Shown piece after piece: positions 1 through 12,201 of a DNA stretch of 64,000 nucleotides. A program made the translations under genes and the position numbers. The notes under the pieces were generated by a model that saw only the letters and a program-made list of their open reading frames with translations, did not search any database and was not told the DNA's origin. Position 1 is the stretch's first letter; every line of letters begins with the position of its first letter. The stretch spans positions 2,480,001-2,544,000 of the forward strand of contig CP114120.1 in assembly GCA_029959195.1 (NCBI GenBank), read 5' to 3'. The stretch is from Dictyophora rubrovolvata. Taxonomy: Eukaryota > Basidiomycota > Agaricomycetes > Phallales > Phallaceae.

Positions 1-1
1 C

Positions 2-2362
2 CCCTGGCAAGGCTCGCTCGTCTTCTCAGCTCAATCTCAAACGGGTCAAGGGAGAGAACTTCTATCGAAATGCCAAGGCAGCAAGTAGACTGAAGATGAT
101 TAATGGCGGCAAGCCAACGTACGGCCGTGATGGCAGCATTGTTAAAGCTGCTCCTTTCCAAAGCACAGAGAAGGATACAAAAATGGGACGAGTTCAACCC
201 GATAGAAGATGGTTTGGTAAAATATGTTGACGTCCCTATCTGATTGTTGTATTCATGTCAACGCATCTTAGGCAATACCAGAGTAATATCCCAAACGGCT
301 TTGGATCATTTCCGCACCGGTCTCCAAGATCGTGTTAATGATCCTTACTCTGTGCTATTACGTCGAAATAAGCTTCCGATGGCCTTATTGGATGACGCCG
401 CTAATCCCAACTTACGAAAGGTATGTTGAATTTTAATGTGTTTCCTTGCCGCCTTATTGTGATGGGTCAATAGCGGTCCCATATCGTAGAGACTGAGCCT
501 TTTGCCGATACTTTTGGGCCCAAGGCTCAAAGAAAACGACCGCGAGTAAATATAGGTTCTTTTGAAGAACTATCACAACAGATAGCGAAGGACGAATCTT
601 CGTCGAAACCAGAACCTGTTGAAATAGCCGAGGAACCTACCCACGCAGAGTACATTGAACCGATCTACTCCAAAGGAACATCGCGACGTATTTATGGCGA
701 ACTTTACAAAGTTATCGACTCTTCAGATGTCGTACTACATGTCCTCGACGCACGGGATCCTCTGGGCACTATGTGCAACAGTGTTCTGGATTACATACGG
801 AAAGAGAAAGCTCATAAACAAGTAGTGCTTGTCTTGAACAAGTGCGACCTTGTTCCTGCTTGGGTTACTGTGCGTATTTCGTTTCATACACTGCCTTTCC
901 TTTTTCCCGTCACGTCTTTTCTTCCCACGATCAACCGAGCTCTTCCTGGAGGGATGCGCGGTTACAGTCGTGGAAGAACAAATACGCCGACCAGCGTAAA
1001 GGCGAACATCGTTGTTTTGATTCATTCATCTATTATGCACCTGTCAAATAGCTAACCGACGTCGTTTTGACTCCTAGGCCCGATATATCTCTCATTTGAC
1101 ACCTCAATATCCTACCATCGCTTTTCATGCTTCTCCAAACCACTCCTTTGGCAAAGGCTCATTAATCGCATTACTCCGACAATTCTCGCAGTTACACTCA
1201 GATAAGAAGCAAATATCAATTGGATTGATTGGATACCCCAACGTCGGCAAAAGCAGTGTTATTAACACACTGAAGAAAAGCAAAGTTTGCACCGTAGCGC
1301 CCGTTCCAGGAGAAACTAAAGTAATTTTATCCCTTTTTTTCTTTTGTTTTCTGTCGTTGACGACCACTTTTTTCAGGTGTGGCAATACATAACACTGACG
1401 CGGCGTATATATTTAATCGACTGCCCGGGTATCGTCCCGTCATCCGCAGCTTCTGACAGCACTACCGCAACAGTTTTGAAAGGTGTCGTTCGTGTAGAGG
1501 CTCTACCAACACCAAGTGAACATATTCCCGCTTTATTGCAACGAGTTCGCCCTATTTATCTTTCCCGAACGTACAACACACCGCTACCAGAACTTAAAGA
1601 TGGTCAAGATACGCCTTGTTGGGATGCGGATGAATTTCTTGACAAGCTAGCACGTCAAAAGGGTCGTCTATTGAAGGGAGGTGAGCCGGATCTTGAGGGC
1701 GTAGCTAAGATAGTTCTGAATGACTGGGTTCGTGGCCGAATACCGTATTTTGTTGAGCCACCACACAAACCTTCCAATGCTATCGCTGTCGAACCAGAAC
1801 CAGACGACAAAGATTCATCAAAGTTGACCGTTGCGCAGAAGTTACGCGGTATAATTCAAAAGAATACATTCGTTAGTGAAGATATTCAGCAGGTGGAGGA
1901 AGAGGAAGAGAAAGCGACCGACGAAGAGTTTACTGGATTTGGGGATAACGGTGGCGAGGCGGATGGGAACCATGAAAATGACAGCGATGAAGGAACAGAG
2001 CTTCAATGGGGGGATGTTTTTCCTGAGGATAGCGTGACTAAGACGCCACCGAAGGAAGTTCGTCCTGCGAATCGTAAGACGGTATTGATCTGCAATGGGT
2101 CCGTTCACTAACTTATTTCTAGGTCTTACGGATTCTGATCAAGAAGAATTGGGGCCTGAAAAAACAACAAAAGAACCTCGAATGACCACCAACAAGGTTG
2201 GAACATTTGTTGATTCGTCCCAGTGAATAAACTGATTTCTTTTAATAGCGAAAAGCCGCGAACTTTTATACAACAGCAAATGTGAAGAACAAAAATCGTT
2301 CGAAGAAAGTTCTCGCAGATAGAGTATCGACTAGAGCTAAACCGAATGGCCGCAAAAAGTAG
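2..2362 (+). CDS. NOG2: Nucleolar GTP-binding protein 2 (NOG2/NUG2-type GTPase), 5' end outside window
   Basis: This is a circularly permuted GTPase of the YlqF/YawG class that acts in nuclear maturation and export of the 60S ribosomal subunit. The window starts inside the N-terminal domain, where the family motif PDRRWFGNTRVI is rebuilt across the first intron. The GTPase motifs follow in permuted order: DARDPLG, then NKCDLVP (G4), GYPNVGKSS (G1, P-loop) and DCPGIV (G3). An acidic region and a lysine/arginine-rich C-terminus ending GRKK follow, as is usual for the family. Predicted introns are 217-271, 421-473, 870-1077, 1321-1376, 2074-2122 and 2197-2248; each join keeps the family sequence in frame. 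The stop is TAG at 2360-2362. The identity is very safe; the start codon lies upstream of the window. Confidence 0.93.
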
Positions 2363-4926
2363 ATTATAGTAAATCGAATCAACCTCTTTGCTAGACGTTC
2401 CCTATTTCCATAATGATTTACATGGTGTAAACTACGAGTGCCTAGACTGGGAATCGCAGTCATATCATTGCAAGCTAGGCATTCTATCTTTTTCTGTTTG
2501 GTGTCATGTGATAAATCAGAAGACATCCGTTTATGGTCGACATGTGCACTGGAAGCAAACGGCAATATCCGGACTTGGGAAAGGCTGTAGAATAGAACAT
2601 GATCACTTTTGTCACGCTATCTATTGTCCCGAAAGACCTTGGAAACTGGCATTATCCGGACGTACTTCAGCCTTCAGAATGCGGCATTTCCGGATAATGG
2701 ACAGGGTAAGGAATACTGGGAACAGTCTCCTTTCCCAAGTCTCTCCCAAGTCTTTCCAGCTTCAGGCAGTTTCCGACGAGTGCTCTTCCCTGTCGATAAC
2801 CTTCTTTGTACGTAATTGCTATTAATGCCCAACTAACTATTTCCCTACAGTAAATTCGCTGAAAATCCTACATAAGACAGCTGCTAACTTAGAGGGATAA
2901 AATTAGTCTATTCTCTAACATTCTCCACACCGATTATGATTGATCTCGTGCTTTATCCCGAGCCACCCAAGCGGTATCAATATTACTTAAGGTACGCAGT
3001 AGTAGAGTTCTGATACAGATAGCCGAATTCACTCCTTCGAAGCTGCCAAGTTTATAATCTCGACGTTCCATGTGATATATATTCCATCGTGACTTCTTCA
3101 TTAGCATCCTCATTCGAATATACCAGATCCGATCTCGGAGCCTACATCAATAGCGGAGTTTATGTTTCTCCAACCCTTTGTGCGAATCATGAGATTTGTT
3201 TTTCTTCAAAGCCACTTCTCTCTCTTCAAATAGGAAACACTTGGTTAGAACGTCCGCGGAATGTTCTGATAGTGAAAGAACTTGAAGGGCAAGTTATCAT
3301 CCTTTTCCAAAGCGTGCTATGGTCCCTGGGAGTTTCAATTTTTTATTAAAGGTTGAAAGGTCCCGTCTACGATTAAATAATAGGCTAGTAAAAATCGTCT
3401 ATCCTGCTGAGTTCGTAAGAAACAAGAACAGCGGACTGCGATATACAAATTTGGTTGATATTAGCTGATAACATTATGGAACAGAACCTCGACACAAAGC
3501 ATCCCTTCCATACAACTACCCAAAGTATTATTGTAATTGCACCTTCCCCCCCTGAATTTGGCGTTTTAAGGAGTATATTTTGAATAGAAAGTGGAATACA
3601 TGGTATAATTTCTTCTCTGTGAAAATATAAATGCGGTCCGGTCCTTTCATGATTTCTCTATAATACACAATAGGAAGTATATCTTGTAATCTCGTACCTT
3701 AGCCAGGATAGATTAATTGGTTGTGATTGTAGCTTCACAAAAAAAAAATATATAATCGATACACCGTGTCTGACCCTGGACTGTGCCCGGCACGCGTACG
3801 GGGTAGCTCAGATAGCACTCCAGACTCTGAGGGGTGTGAGTTGTATTGCAAGCAAACACTGACTCTTTCAGATGTATTGTTTTCCCCGTTCGTTGGCACG
3901 TTGAACACCACCCTAAACTTTGGATCTTTTGAGCAAGATCTTTGGGTGATAAGCATAATTTGACAATTGACGGCAGGGTATTAGAAGGGAAGGGGTATTG
4001 TACTAACTTAGGAATACATAGCTTTGATGGTCAATAGTCCAAGAACTCTCCAACGAGGCTAGACAGGGGGATCGCACCCGTGCGTCAGACCCTTAGCTTC
4101 AGGTATCCCAAATACGGTCGAACACATATTGCGATTCAGAAATCGAAGCTATCCTTTTTTCTAAATGTCGTCTGCCTGGCATGCAGCGCTTGAATGCATG
4201 CCGTCACAACTTATTGGGCCTTTAAGCCTTTCGGAGCAGGAAGTCCAAATTTAACCCGAAGAGTGGAAAGACAGTTCCGTTGTAGGTCTGTTTGAGGAGA
4301 GTTTCGCAAACTAAGTACATCTGAAATCGAGCATGAAAAGATCATATACCTTACTTAGGTAGGGAACGAGAGGATGGAAAAGAGTGCCCTGCCAATCCGA
4401 TTGGTGTTGAGGTACTGCCGTGGCGCTGTATTCGCGTGGGTGAAAGTCGGAACATTTTGATGGGTTCACAGTGCCTCGTGCACATTGGACAATCGGGTGT
4501 GTACGGGCTAGAACCACCACCTTGTCACGCAAAGCGTTGCCGAGCTTGGATGACAATCCAGGGCCTAGACCGCGGCAATAAAAATATCAACATCGATGTC
4601 CACACATTCATCCAATAGGTGTGATCAGACGAATCGTGCCCTGTGCCCAGCTTGACTGGACAATTTTGAGTGTGTTGTATACAAGTGCCGCCCATAGCAA
4701 CACCATTCCACTGTGCCCCCGGATCAACCCAACTCCTTCCGTCAATGGTGCGACCAGGGTAAAGGATTTGAACGGGCAGTATAGTACACGGCTTAACCAA
4801 GAGTACGTATATGACTCCGATTAAGCCTACGAAAAGAAGAGTATTTTTGAACGTGTATGATTAGAAAAGAAATGTGTTGGGATATACGCAGGTGAAGTGA
4901 ATCGCTGTGTCAAACAGCATGGAAGT
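2363..4926. other. Intergenic region, no supported gene
   Basis: About 2.5 kb between the NOG2 stop and the stop of the Zn2Cys6 gene on the other strand. Open frames here are short and show no recognisable domain. The sequence is AT-rich with scattered direct and inverted copies of TTATCCGGA-like words near 2565-2700, which suggests old repeat debris. A tRNA-like stretch near 3798-3856 is listed separately. No promoter or RNA gene can be assigned with confidence. Confidence 0.5.
3798..3860 (+). repeat. tRNA-like fragment, possible SINE head or tRNA pseudogene
   Basis: The stretch GGGGTAGCTCAGATAGCACT resembles a tRNA 5' end with an A-box and D-arm. It is followed by an anticodon-arm-like CCAGACTCTGAGG and a degraded T-arm (GTGTGAGTTGTATTGC, where a B-box would read close to GGTTCGATTCC). 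The T-loop is decayed and the acceptor stem does not close, so this is not a working tRNA. A tRNA-derived SINE head or an old tRNA pseudogene fits best. Assigned by eye only. Confidence 0.3.
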
Positions 4927-6336
4927 CTAGACTCCCCATTCTTTCCTGTCTAGCCCCAGTGCATCGCACAGAGCCCCGTATTGCGCTTGAACCAGTGGTC
5001 CGTGAGAATTTTGTTCGTGACTATTTGTGTGTGAAACTGAGGTATTGTGGAGCCTCCCTTCATTTGATCCTGAGCCTGATAATGTAAAGTCGCTGTGAGG
5101 AGATGAAGAGGTGGAGTCGTCGGTATTGGTAACAAACTGATCGGGAACAGCGGTCGTTTGATAGGTATTTGTTTCGTCCGAACTCAACCAGGAGTTTATT
5201 TCTTCTTTTTGAAACCGTTAAATATACACGCTCGAAGTCACGAAAACAAACCACATACCACACAACCGCGCATGCAAGTTTTTTAAATTAGCCTCAGTTA
5301 TTTCGGGCGAACTAATGGTGGCTACGCAGTGGATGATAACTATCAGGTACTGCTGTATAATGCTTCTCAGGACTCACGGGTCTGCTGCATAGATGATGAG
5401 TTAGTGGGCGATGATAATGAGATGCCTTGCATTTCACGCTGTAATGCATGATTAGATCGTGTCCTTGACTCCAGAGCCAGTCGCATGTCAAGGTAATCTT
5501 GCCATGTATTACTCGGTGAAGTGAAGACGAGATGTCCTGGTGAACACCGATTAGTCACTTGTCGTTTGTAGGAAAAATAAAATTGGGGAAATAAAGAGAG
5601 CGTGCCTTGTAGATTGGGTTTACATACCATTGTCATCAATTGAGAAGATAGGTGTCTCAGTTTGCTTGAATTGGCGGGATACTGAGCTTTGAATGCGTTC
5701 TGCACGTCCTGTCGGACCGAATTCACTCTTGGAAACTCTGTGAATTATAGACGAAGCGAGTGGATCTTTTGAAAGGTCTGTGATTAGGGAAGCTGCTCGT
5801 GGATCCTTTGAACAAATGAGGACACCGAGCAAGGCTTCCGCATCATTTAGACGTTGTTCTAGGGCGCTAAGGTAACTGCGGAAGAGAATAAACCGTTAGT
5901 TTGAGAATATTACACAAGGTCGATTCGAAGACTAACCCCTTCGGGGGTCCTCTTTTATGGACGGGAGCTGAAAGATAACGATGGACAAAGTTGAGACTTG
6001 ATCGTGAGATTCAGTTTAGTGATTGATCTCACCTGTGAAGGTGCAGTCTACATGTTGTCCGTTTTGGGTCGAGAGGGGTTACGGGAAGTGTTTAGTAAGA
6101 TTGCGCACCTATTGCTGAGGCAGAACAACCACGACAGCGTTTTGGGTGATCAGATATCGTCGAATTCGTCTCCGGGAATTCACATCTTATTTTCAATCGA
6201 CGACATTCGTCGCAGGCTAATTTTCAAGGAAATTAATGAAGTTTTGGTGAGATGCATTGGCAGACAAATTACCTCTCGCTGTTCGCTTTCCTGCTTTGAC
6301 GGAAGAATCTTGTGGAGAGTGGCCAGCGGTGGTCAT
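4927..6336 (-). CDS. Zn2Cys6 transcription factor, copy A
   Basis: A fungal Zn(II)2Cys6 regulator of about 321 residues, expected to bind DNA in the nucleus. Predicted exons are 6336-6273, 6216-6109, 6047-6033, 5967-5937, 5875-5628, 5536-5378, 5321-5259 and 5204-4927, which sum to one open frame of 966 bases. The binuclear cluster reads CDECRRLKIRC, then a 15-residue spacer, then CRGC and a last Cys in the 15-base micro-exon 3 (spacing 2-6-15-2-6). Next come the linker KRGPPKGY and the segment SALEQRLNDAEALL, a likely dimerisation helix. WQDYLDMRLALE is shared with copy B, and the tail is Ser/Thr-rich. The ATG at 6336 is chosen because it opens MTTAGHSP and splices to a basic KRTAR just before the first Cys. 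Targets are unknown. Copy B upstream has the same exon layout. Confidence 0.82.
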
Positions 6337-8607
6337 TTTTTGGCTCGTTGGGGTAGGAGGAAAGCTTCGTTTTGAGGCGATAGCAGTATCGCCTCGTTAA
6401 CATAACTACGTCACTTCTGACGCTCTGTTGTAAACCTTTGTAAACTTGCTCCAACAGTCGCTGTTCGAAAATTTCTCCCACCCCTCTGGTGCCTCATTTC
6501 CGTCGAGGCTATATTCTCGACTGCCTCTTCGAAATTTGGAGATAACTCCAAGAGTTTTACGTAGATACTTAACCTGTCGGTGACTCCAAAAAGGGGACCC
6601 CCGCCGGCACAACGGGCGTCCAGTCGGGGGGCCAAATTTATTCGGCTCTTCTTTGGCTCTTCTACCTTTCATGGGAGCACGTTTCATTTCGTGTTTGTAT
6701 CGATATCAGGAGGTTCTGGACGGAAAAAAAAATGCGTAATCAAAACCCAGAACATCTGACAAAAAGTATCCCACACGTTGACTTTGCATTATTCACCAGG
6801 CGAAATATCGTACTAGCTCGGAGTCGGTTCCGAGTCGTACTACTTTAGGGGCCTAAGGCTGACAGGTGTTCTTTTCTTCACCGCGTCATGCATTAGTAGT
6901 AGAACGTCGATGTCCCTTCCACTCCAACTTTCGTCAATATGGTCTCGAACTTGCTGTAAATCGGACTCTCCAATCAGAACCGAGTTCTCACGTTCAGTAT
7001 GCTTCGAGCATATTCCAGCTTTTGTATGTCATTGTTGTGCGCCGGTGTTTATGTTTATTTATCGTGCTCGATTACAATACACCCTAAAATCTCCCTTCTA
7101 GCGTTATAACAGGGCCCGGTGCGCTGGTTTTTTAAAAGACAGCGCGGACGTTTCAGACTCAACTTGGATCCGCCCGAATGTAGTTCTTCTGGAGTCTCCA
7201 TGTCCGGGTAACCCGATAGGCAATAAAACTTCTGTCGCGCAATTCCTCAAAGAAGTATATAATCAGGTGTGTTTAGAAAGTTCTCACACTATATAGCTGG
7301 TGTAGATACTAAGTCGTCGCTATCTGGCGTCGACCTAATATACTGATCTCTAAGATGGAAAGATGATTTAATTCGAATGAAAAATGAGGATTAAATACAA
7401 AAGGTCTGAGGACCACAATGTAAGCTAAGGACATAATGGAAGGACTAAAAATGAGGATAAGAAAGGAGTGTCTGTACAGACAAATGAACAATGAGGACAA
7501 AGAACCTAAATATACTCTAAACAGGTGCTAGGGACCTTATGTAGGGAGCTGTGCTCCCTTACACTGGTACCCTTCGTATCCTATTGGCCTCTTTCAATTT
7601 GAGCAGGTGGCAGATTGTTTTGGGAAATTTCTAACATTTTCACCTAGATAGTTCATTTGACCGCCATACCAACTGTATGATTGTACATATTATGGTCTCA
7701 CCTTCTGACTATCAAGTGCAGTGTTGTTTATACAGTATTAGCATAAAGCCCATTAGTGTTGATATAGCTGTATGAATTTCCTGGCATTGAGTGAGGACAA
7801 CTCCAATCCTCAGATTTGAATTGCAACTTTTTAAGTTAACTTAAACTTTTGAACCATCAAGTTGACTCAGTGTTATATACAGCAGTCCGGGACTATCCTG
7901 GATGTCTCCGAGAAAGTCCGGACCGCTGGAGACAGGCGGGAGATGGAATGTGGAAGTACGGGACGAGGGACTCAGTTTCAGCTTATAAGCTGCGCCCACT
8001 CGCCCAGCTTTATATATCCCTCAATTTCGGAGTGGCAGGGACTTAGAGAGTATGAGATGAGACTAATAAAGCTGATATTCAGACTAGGGATCCACAGCTG
8101 GAAACTGGGGGTTTAAATACAAGAGGGAACGGAACTACGGGAATGGGGATAAGAATAAATAAGGAAAGGTAGCATATAGTTGTACACAGCTAGGGGTGAT
8201 GATTATAAAATCTTTGTTCCTTATTACTAAGAGTCAGGAGCCAGTTTCCCCATAAGGAAGGTGATGGACTTGAAGTCCGGACAGAGTACTGACAAGTACG
8301 GGATGGGATTGCTACGGAGATGCAGGGTGAGTACAGAAATAAGTGGAATGAGATTGGACTTCCAAATAAGGAAGGTGTGGCATGCGGAGTGTGACACTCA
8401 GTCAAAGCAGAAGCAATCTGCTAACCTTCGATGATATATATTACATAGCTGAGAACTTGAAAGGTACTTCAAATAATGTCGCAAAAATCGGAATAGGTTT
8501 ATAAACCAAACCAGCTTTATTATCTCAACGCAACTTTAATTGTGTTAATTTTTATTCTTGCAATGTATAAAACCTTAATTTCCAGGTCCTTTCCAATTTC
8601 TCCAATG
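6337..8607. other. Intergenic region upstream of Zn2Cys6 copy A, repeat-like, no supported gene
   Basis: About 2.3 kb with no recognisable protein. The first few hundred bases should hold the promoter of the minus-strand Zn2Cys6 gene, but no clear element was seen. From about 7260 to 8450 the plus strand becomes purine-rich with loosely repeated words such as AAGTACGGGA, TCCGGAC and AATGAGGA, like a decayed repeat whose class I cannot name. A small palindrome (TAGGGAGCTGTGCTCCCTTA) sits near 7540. Confidence 0.45.
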
Positions 8608-8622
8608 AACAATGGGCTGCAG
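8608..8622 (+). repeat. Left target-site duplication of the LINE
   Basis: AACAATGGGCTGCAG occurs here and again at 24499-24513, directly after the oligo-A tail of the LINE. Matching copies 15.9 kb apart at the two ends of a non-LTR element are what target-primed reverse transcription leaves. The leading AA of the right copy could also belong to the A tail, so the certain duplication is 13 bases. Confidence 0.75.
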
Positions 8623-9342
8623 GGGGCCTCTTGACCTTTTACCATGATCATCTACTGATTAGGTCATACTGAATCATACCAAAGAGAGAAAAAACCCAGT
8701 ACATGGATGCAAACTCTTATAGGGCACAAGCCTGTGAATACTGCAAACCATACATTCTAGCTCAATGCTGCCCCCTATCCAATCCAAAACATGACTAAAA
8801 TGTCTAATAAATAAAAACCACACCACAACACCTAAAACCCACCTACCCCAGAAACGACAGGCCACATAAGCCCCGTTGAACACCCAACCGCAACCCAAAT
8901 ACCCTGTTACTACTACATCCAACCCTTGCAACTACTTCCAATGCCAATACTAGGAGACCATACCCGACCCTGCAGAAACTGATAGATCCTGCTAGAACAT
9001 AAAGTATGTGTTACACCTAGAATACATATAAACCCACACACTAAACCACAACTTGTCGTGAACCCACCGTCTATGTAGACTGACAAGCCAGACACAATCA
9101 CATCTCTGGGTGACCCCCCTTGATCACCCTCCTCTGATACTAACCAAAACAACAAGCACACCCAAACTACTGCCCCTTTGTCCTCCAAAAAATAAAGGAC
9201 ATATACCCCACCCACACTCCGAAATATACCCAAAGCCCAAAGAAAGCCTGAACCTACCAACAACCCCTTGACCCCTCCCGGTCCCTCGATCCTCCCCACT
9301 GCAACATTCACCATTAGAATCCCCTCGTTTACCTACCCTACA

Positions 9343-10292
9343 ATGACTACCCCCTTCTATATCCCGAAAGATGTCGTGGCCACCCTACTCTCCATTCCAC
9401 CTGGAGGGTTTCCCGAAATTACCGGCATCTATGAGCATGACCTTCTTAGTGTTATACATCCAGCACAGCTCAAGGAATGGAATGCACTCCCATACCACAA
9501 AATTTATACTTTCTTCACATACGACTCGACCACGTGTAACACCGTACCCCAGATGACCCTTCTCAGATCCCTCCTTGACCTCCTCCTCCTGGATAGCCAC
9601 ACCACTAAAGTCGTGCAATCCTGCACTGTAGAAAAGATAATTAGAGGTCAACAGGCCTTCCCATACCTCATATACAACCTTGAAGAAGACATAGTAGATG
9701 CCCTCACCAACAGAGGATGCTGGGAATTCTCAGAAGGTACCTTCTTCACTTTTAAATCAAACTTTGCACCATCTAACTTCATTGTGGCCTTGGAAAACAT
9801 TCTGTACCCTACCTCCCCCCAAAACGACACGCTGGTCCGCATGGCCATGATAAACAGCATCAGGAAGTCCCTGTCCATTATGTCATTTATCTATTACAAC
9901 TACGACAACTTCAACATCATAGAGGACGAATCCCCTCATAACACAGTCCTCAATACCCTACGTGTATCTAGTATCACGGATGGAGAGTTAACCATCTATT
10001 ACATCTATATCAACCCACCCATGTCAAACTGCCAAACCTATGAAAACTGGCTCAACAAACTCAGTATGTACAAATGGTACAGTGTAATAGCTGGAGGAGA
10101 AGTTATGAAGAAAATAATCTGCAACGTATGTAAATCCTATGACCACAGATCTGTTCAATGCCCCTATACACAACTCAACAGATGGCCACTCAACCACCCT
10201 TTGCACAAATGACCAACCCTCCAACACACGGAAGAGGCTTTGGCCGAGGTGGCAGAGCAAGAGCCAGAGGATGGGGTGCTGCGACATCCTAA
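9343..10292 (+). pseudogene. LINE ORF1, nucleic-acid-binding protein with zinc knuckle, frameshifted near its end
   Basis: ORF1 of the LINE reads openly from the ATG at 9343 (MTTPFYIPK) for about 290 residues to 10212. It ends in a CX2CX4HX4C zinc knuckle (CNVCKSYDHRSVQC), which is typical of ORF1 proteins that coat LINE RNA. Just after the knuckle, near 10165-10185, the better frame changes: another frame gives QMATQPPFAQMTNPP and then an RGG-like tail GRGFGRGGRARARGWG, ending at 10292. A small indel there is the simplest explanation. An ATG-less extension upstream of 9343 is open but unsupported. The low-complexity antisense frames across this region are shadows. Confidence 0.72.
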
Positions 10293-10896
10293 AAAATCTC
10301 CCAAGCTAATTCCCAATTAAACCCCCTCAAAAAGTAGTACAATTAACCACCTCTCCCATAAATCATAAAAATAAAAAATTATGTCCCTTATGCTAGAAAC
10401 TGCCTACATAGATTAGCTAAAATATACAGTTTTGTTACACAAAACAAGCACAGCGCATGAAAACATACCCAAAAAGAGCAGAAAATAATCCACTCTTCCA
10501 GTGTCAACTGGTTAAAACCGACAACCCGCCTCCCCTTTTCTATCAATATGAGTACACAACAAAGAGATATACACACACATTTATACAGTTATGACATATC
10601 CTTGGTTCCTGGCCCAGCCTCCAGCCACCAAAGGGCTACAGAGTTGACAGTCGCTCACATCCCGGATGTAGTGGCTAGAGGGGTAGACTGTAGTCCCCAG
10701 AGGGGCAATCATGCCCTCCAGCACCCCCGACCTGAGGGTAGTGCTAATGGTGAAACTCCCTCAGGCAGTCGGTGTCACGCACCAAAATCTTCCTAATAAG
10801 GAAACATTCCGAATTTTGGTTCAAAGCGGAGTTTCAAACTACCAAAAACTTAACCGATACACCACAGTCTCTTGAAATCAAAACCCTTACAAAAAA

Positions 10897-11496
10897 ATGG
10901 CCGCATTTTCATTTCACTATACATCATCAATTTCTTTGCCCATTCCAGCATCTCCCACTGAGTCATTACCCCCCTCCGACGATGAATCTATATCACCTTT
11001 TCGTTTTTCGCCTTCCAGTCCAAGGACATACGATTTGGATCTGCATACGACTCTTTATATCTATAGTTCCCAATATGCGAGTCTCGACATCGATGAAGAA
11101 ACGTACCTCCCGAAGTTCCCTCCACCTCTTATTATTCGTCAATGCAGAAGTTCGGATTTGGTTCACCCCGGTCTCATGTTTGGAGAAAAGGTTTATATCG
11201 AGGAACAATTAGACTGGTTTACAATTATTAACATTTATTCTACACCCGAATCAGCCGTTAAAGACTCATATCGGATTTGGTTAGTGACACAAGAAGGGTT
11301 CGAATTTACATTCCTGGTTCTAGATGTGCCAAGTCATTGGGTTGTCATGAAAAACATAAAAACACAAAAACATAGCCCATATAGACCAGCCAATCTTGTT
11401 CCTGTAGATCCTCAAATGTCTCGTTTTTCACCCCATTCGCCAGAACCAATATCTCTCCCCTCTTCTCCATCCAAACGATCCTTCCGAAAGATCTGA
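10897..11496 (+). other. LTR-internal reading frame 1, 199 residues, unknown function
   Basis: The frame lies in the sense direction of the LTR and is repeated intact in the other LTR at 20320-20919 (minus). It opens MAAFSFHYTSS, has a Ser/Pro-rich first quarter, then a folded-looking core of beta-type and aromatic sequence (FGEKVYIEEQLDWFTIINIY, then FEFTFLVLDVPSHW) and a Ser/Pro-rich basic tail. No known domain is recognised. The core resembles that of the next frame, suggesting a duplicated domain. It could be an accessory protein of the retroelement or a captured host exon. Treated as part of a fossil element. Confidence 0.5.
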
Positions 11497-11802
11497 CGTG
11501 TTTGCTCAAACCTTCTTGGACGAAATTAGGACAAAAGGCTTGATTAGGATAAGCGATTAGATTTGTATTTCATCTCCTTCTTTCTTTCTGGACATTTCAT
11601 TAGCGCTTAAAAATTTTGGTTAACTCATATCATCATGTCGGACAATAATGATACTCCTACTTCCCCTATTCCCCTTTTTCAACTCCCTTTCTTCCCTTTT
11701 GAATATCGTTCTTCTCTCAGATTCGGACCCAACCCTAATTTCCTCTCATGACTTCGCGTTTACAATACTCTTGTTTCTGAAATTGATGTCGACCCCTCCA
11801 CA

Positions 11803-12201
11803 ATGCTTCTGATTACTCCACAGCCACTAATGGAGATTACTATTCCTTATGACGATCTGGAGATAGGATATCCACGAGCTTTAACCCTGTACGAACGAAC
11901 CAACGTCAATGTCATGGACGAATCATATGAGTTTGTCGAGTTCCTTTCAACAAATCGTCAAGAAGAATCAATCTGGAGACTGGTCTTTCGTCATCAATTT
12001 CGAAGTTATACTCAATTCTTATTCATAGACGCACCCCTATCTGCCATCCCATCCCCTCCCGACTACTCTGTTGGAAATCAAACCCTCCCTTCCTATTCCG
12101 ATCTCCAATCCAATCTCGTTGAAGATCTGGTATTGTTAAGCGTTGCCATAGCCATTATTATTGCACCACAGCCACGAAGAAGAAGATCTCGTCAACAATA
12201 A
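11803..12201 (+). other. LTR-internal reading frame 2, related to frame 1, unknown function
   Basis: This second sense-direction frame in the same LTR has its mirror copy at 19615-20013 (minus). Its core (LTLYERTNVNVMDESYEFVE, then YTQFLFIDAPLSAIP) lines up with frame 1 in order and spacing: a Pro-Gly-type turn, a Y/GE-x-V strand, a WRLVF or RIWLV strand, and a FLV/FI-D-x-P ending. The tail is basic (RRRRSRQQ). Related sequence also continues upstream of the ATG used here. Function unknown. Confidence 0.42.

Noticed and set aside
4040-4110. Minus-strand tRNA (GGGTGCGATCCCC resembling a B-box)
   Set aside because: The T-loop lacks the invariant TTC, and no acceptor or D-arm could be paired with it.
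8674-9314. Minus-strand hydrophobic frames over the LINE 5' region
   Set aside because: They are the antisense of a C/A-rich LINE leader, giving artificial Gly/Val/Trp-rich proteins.
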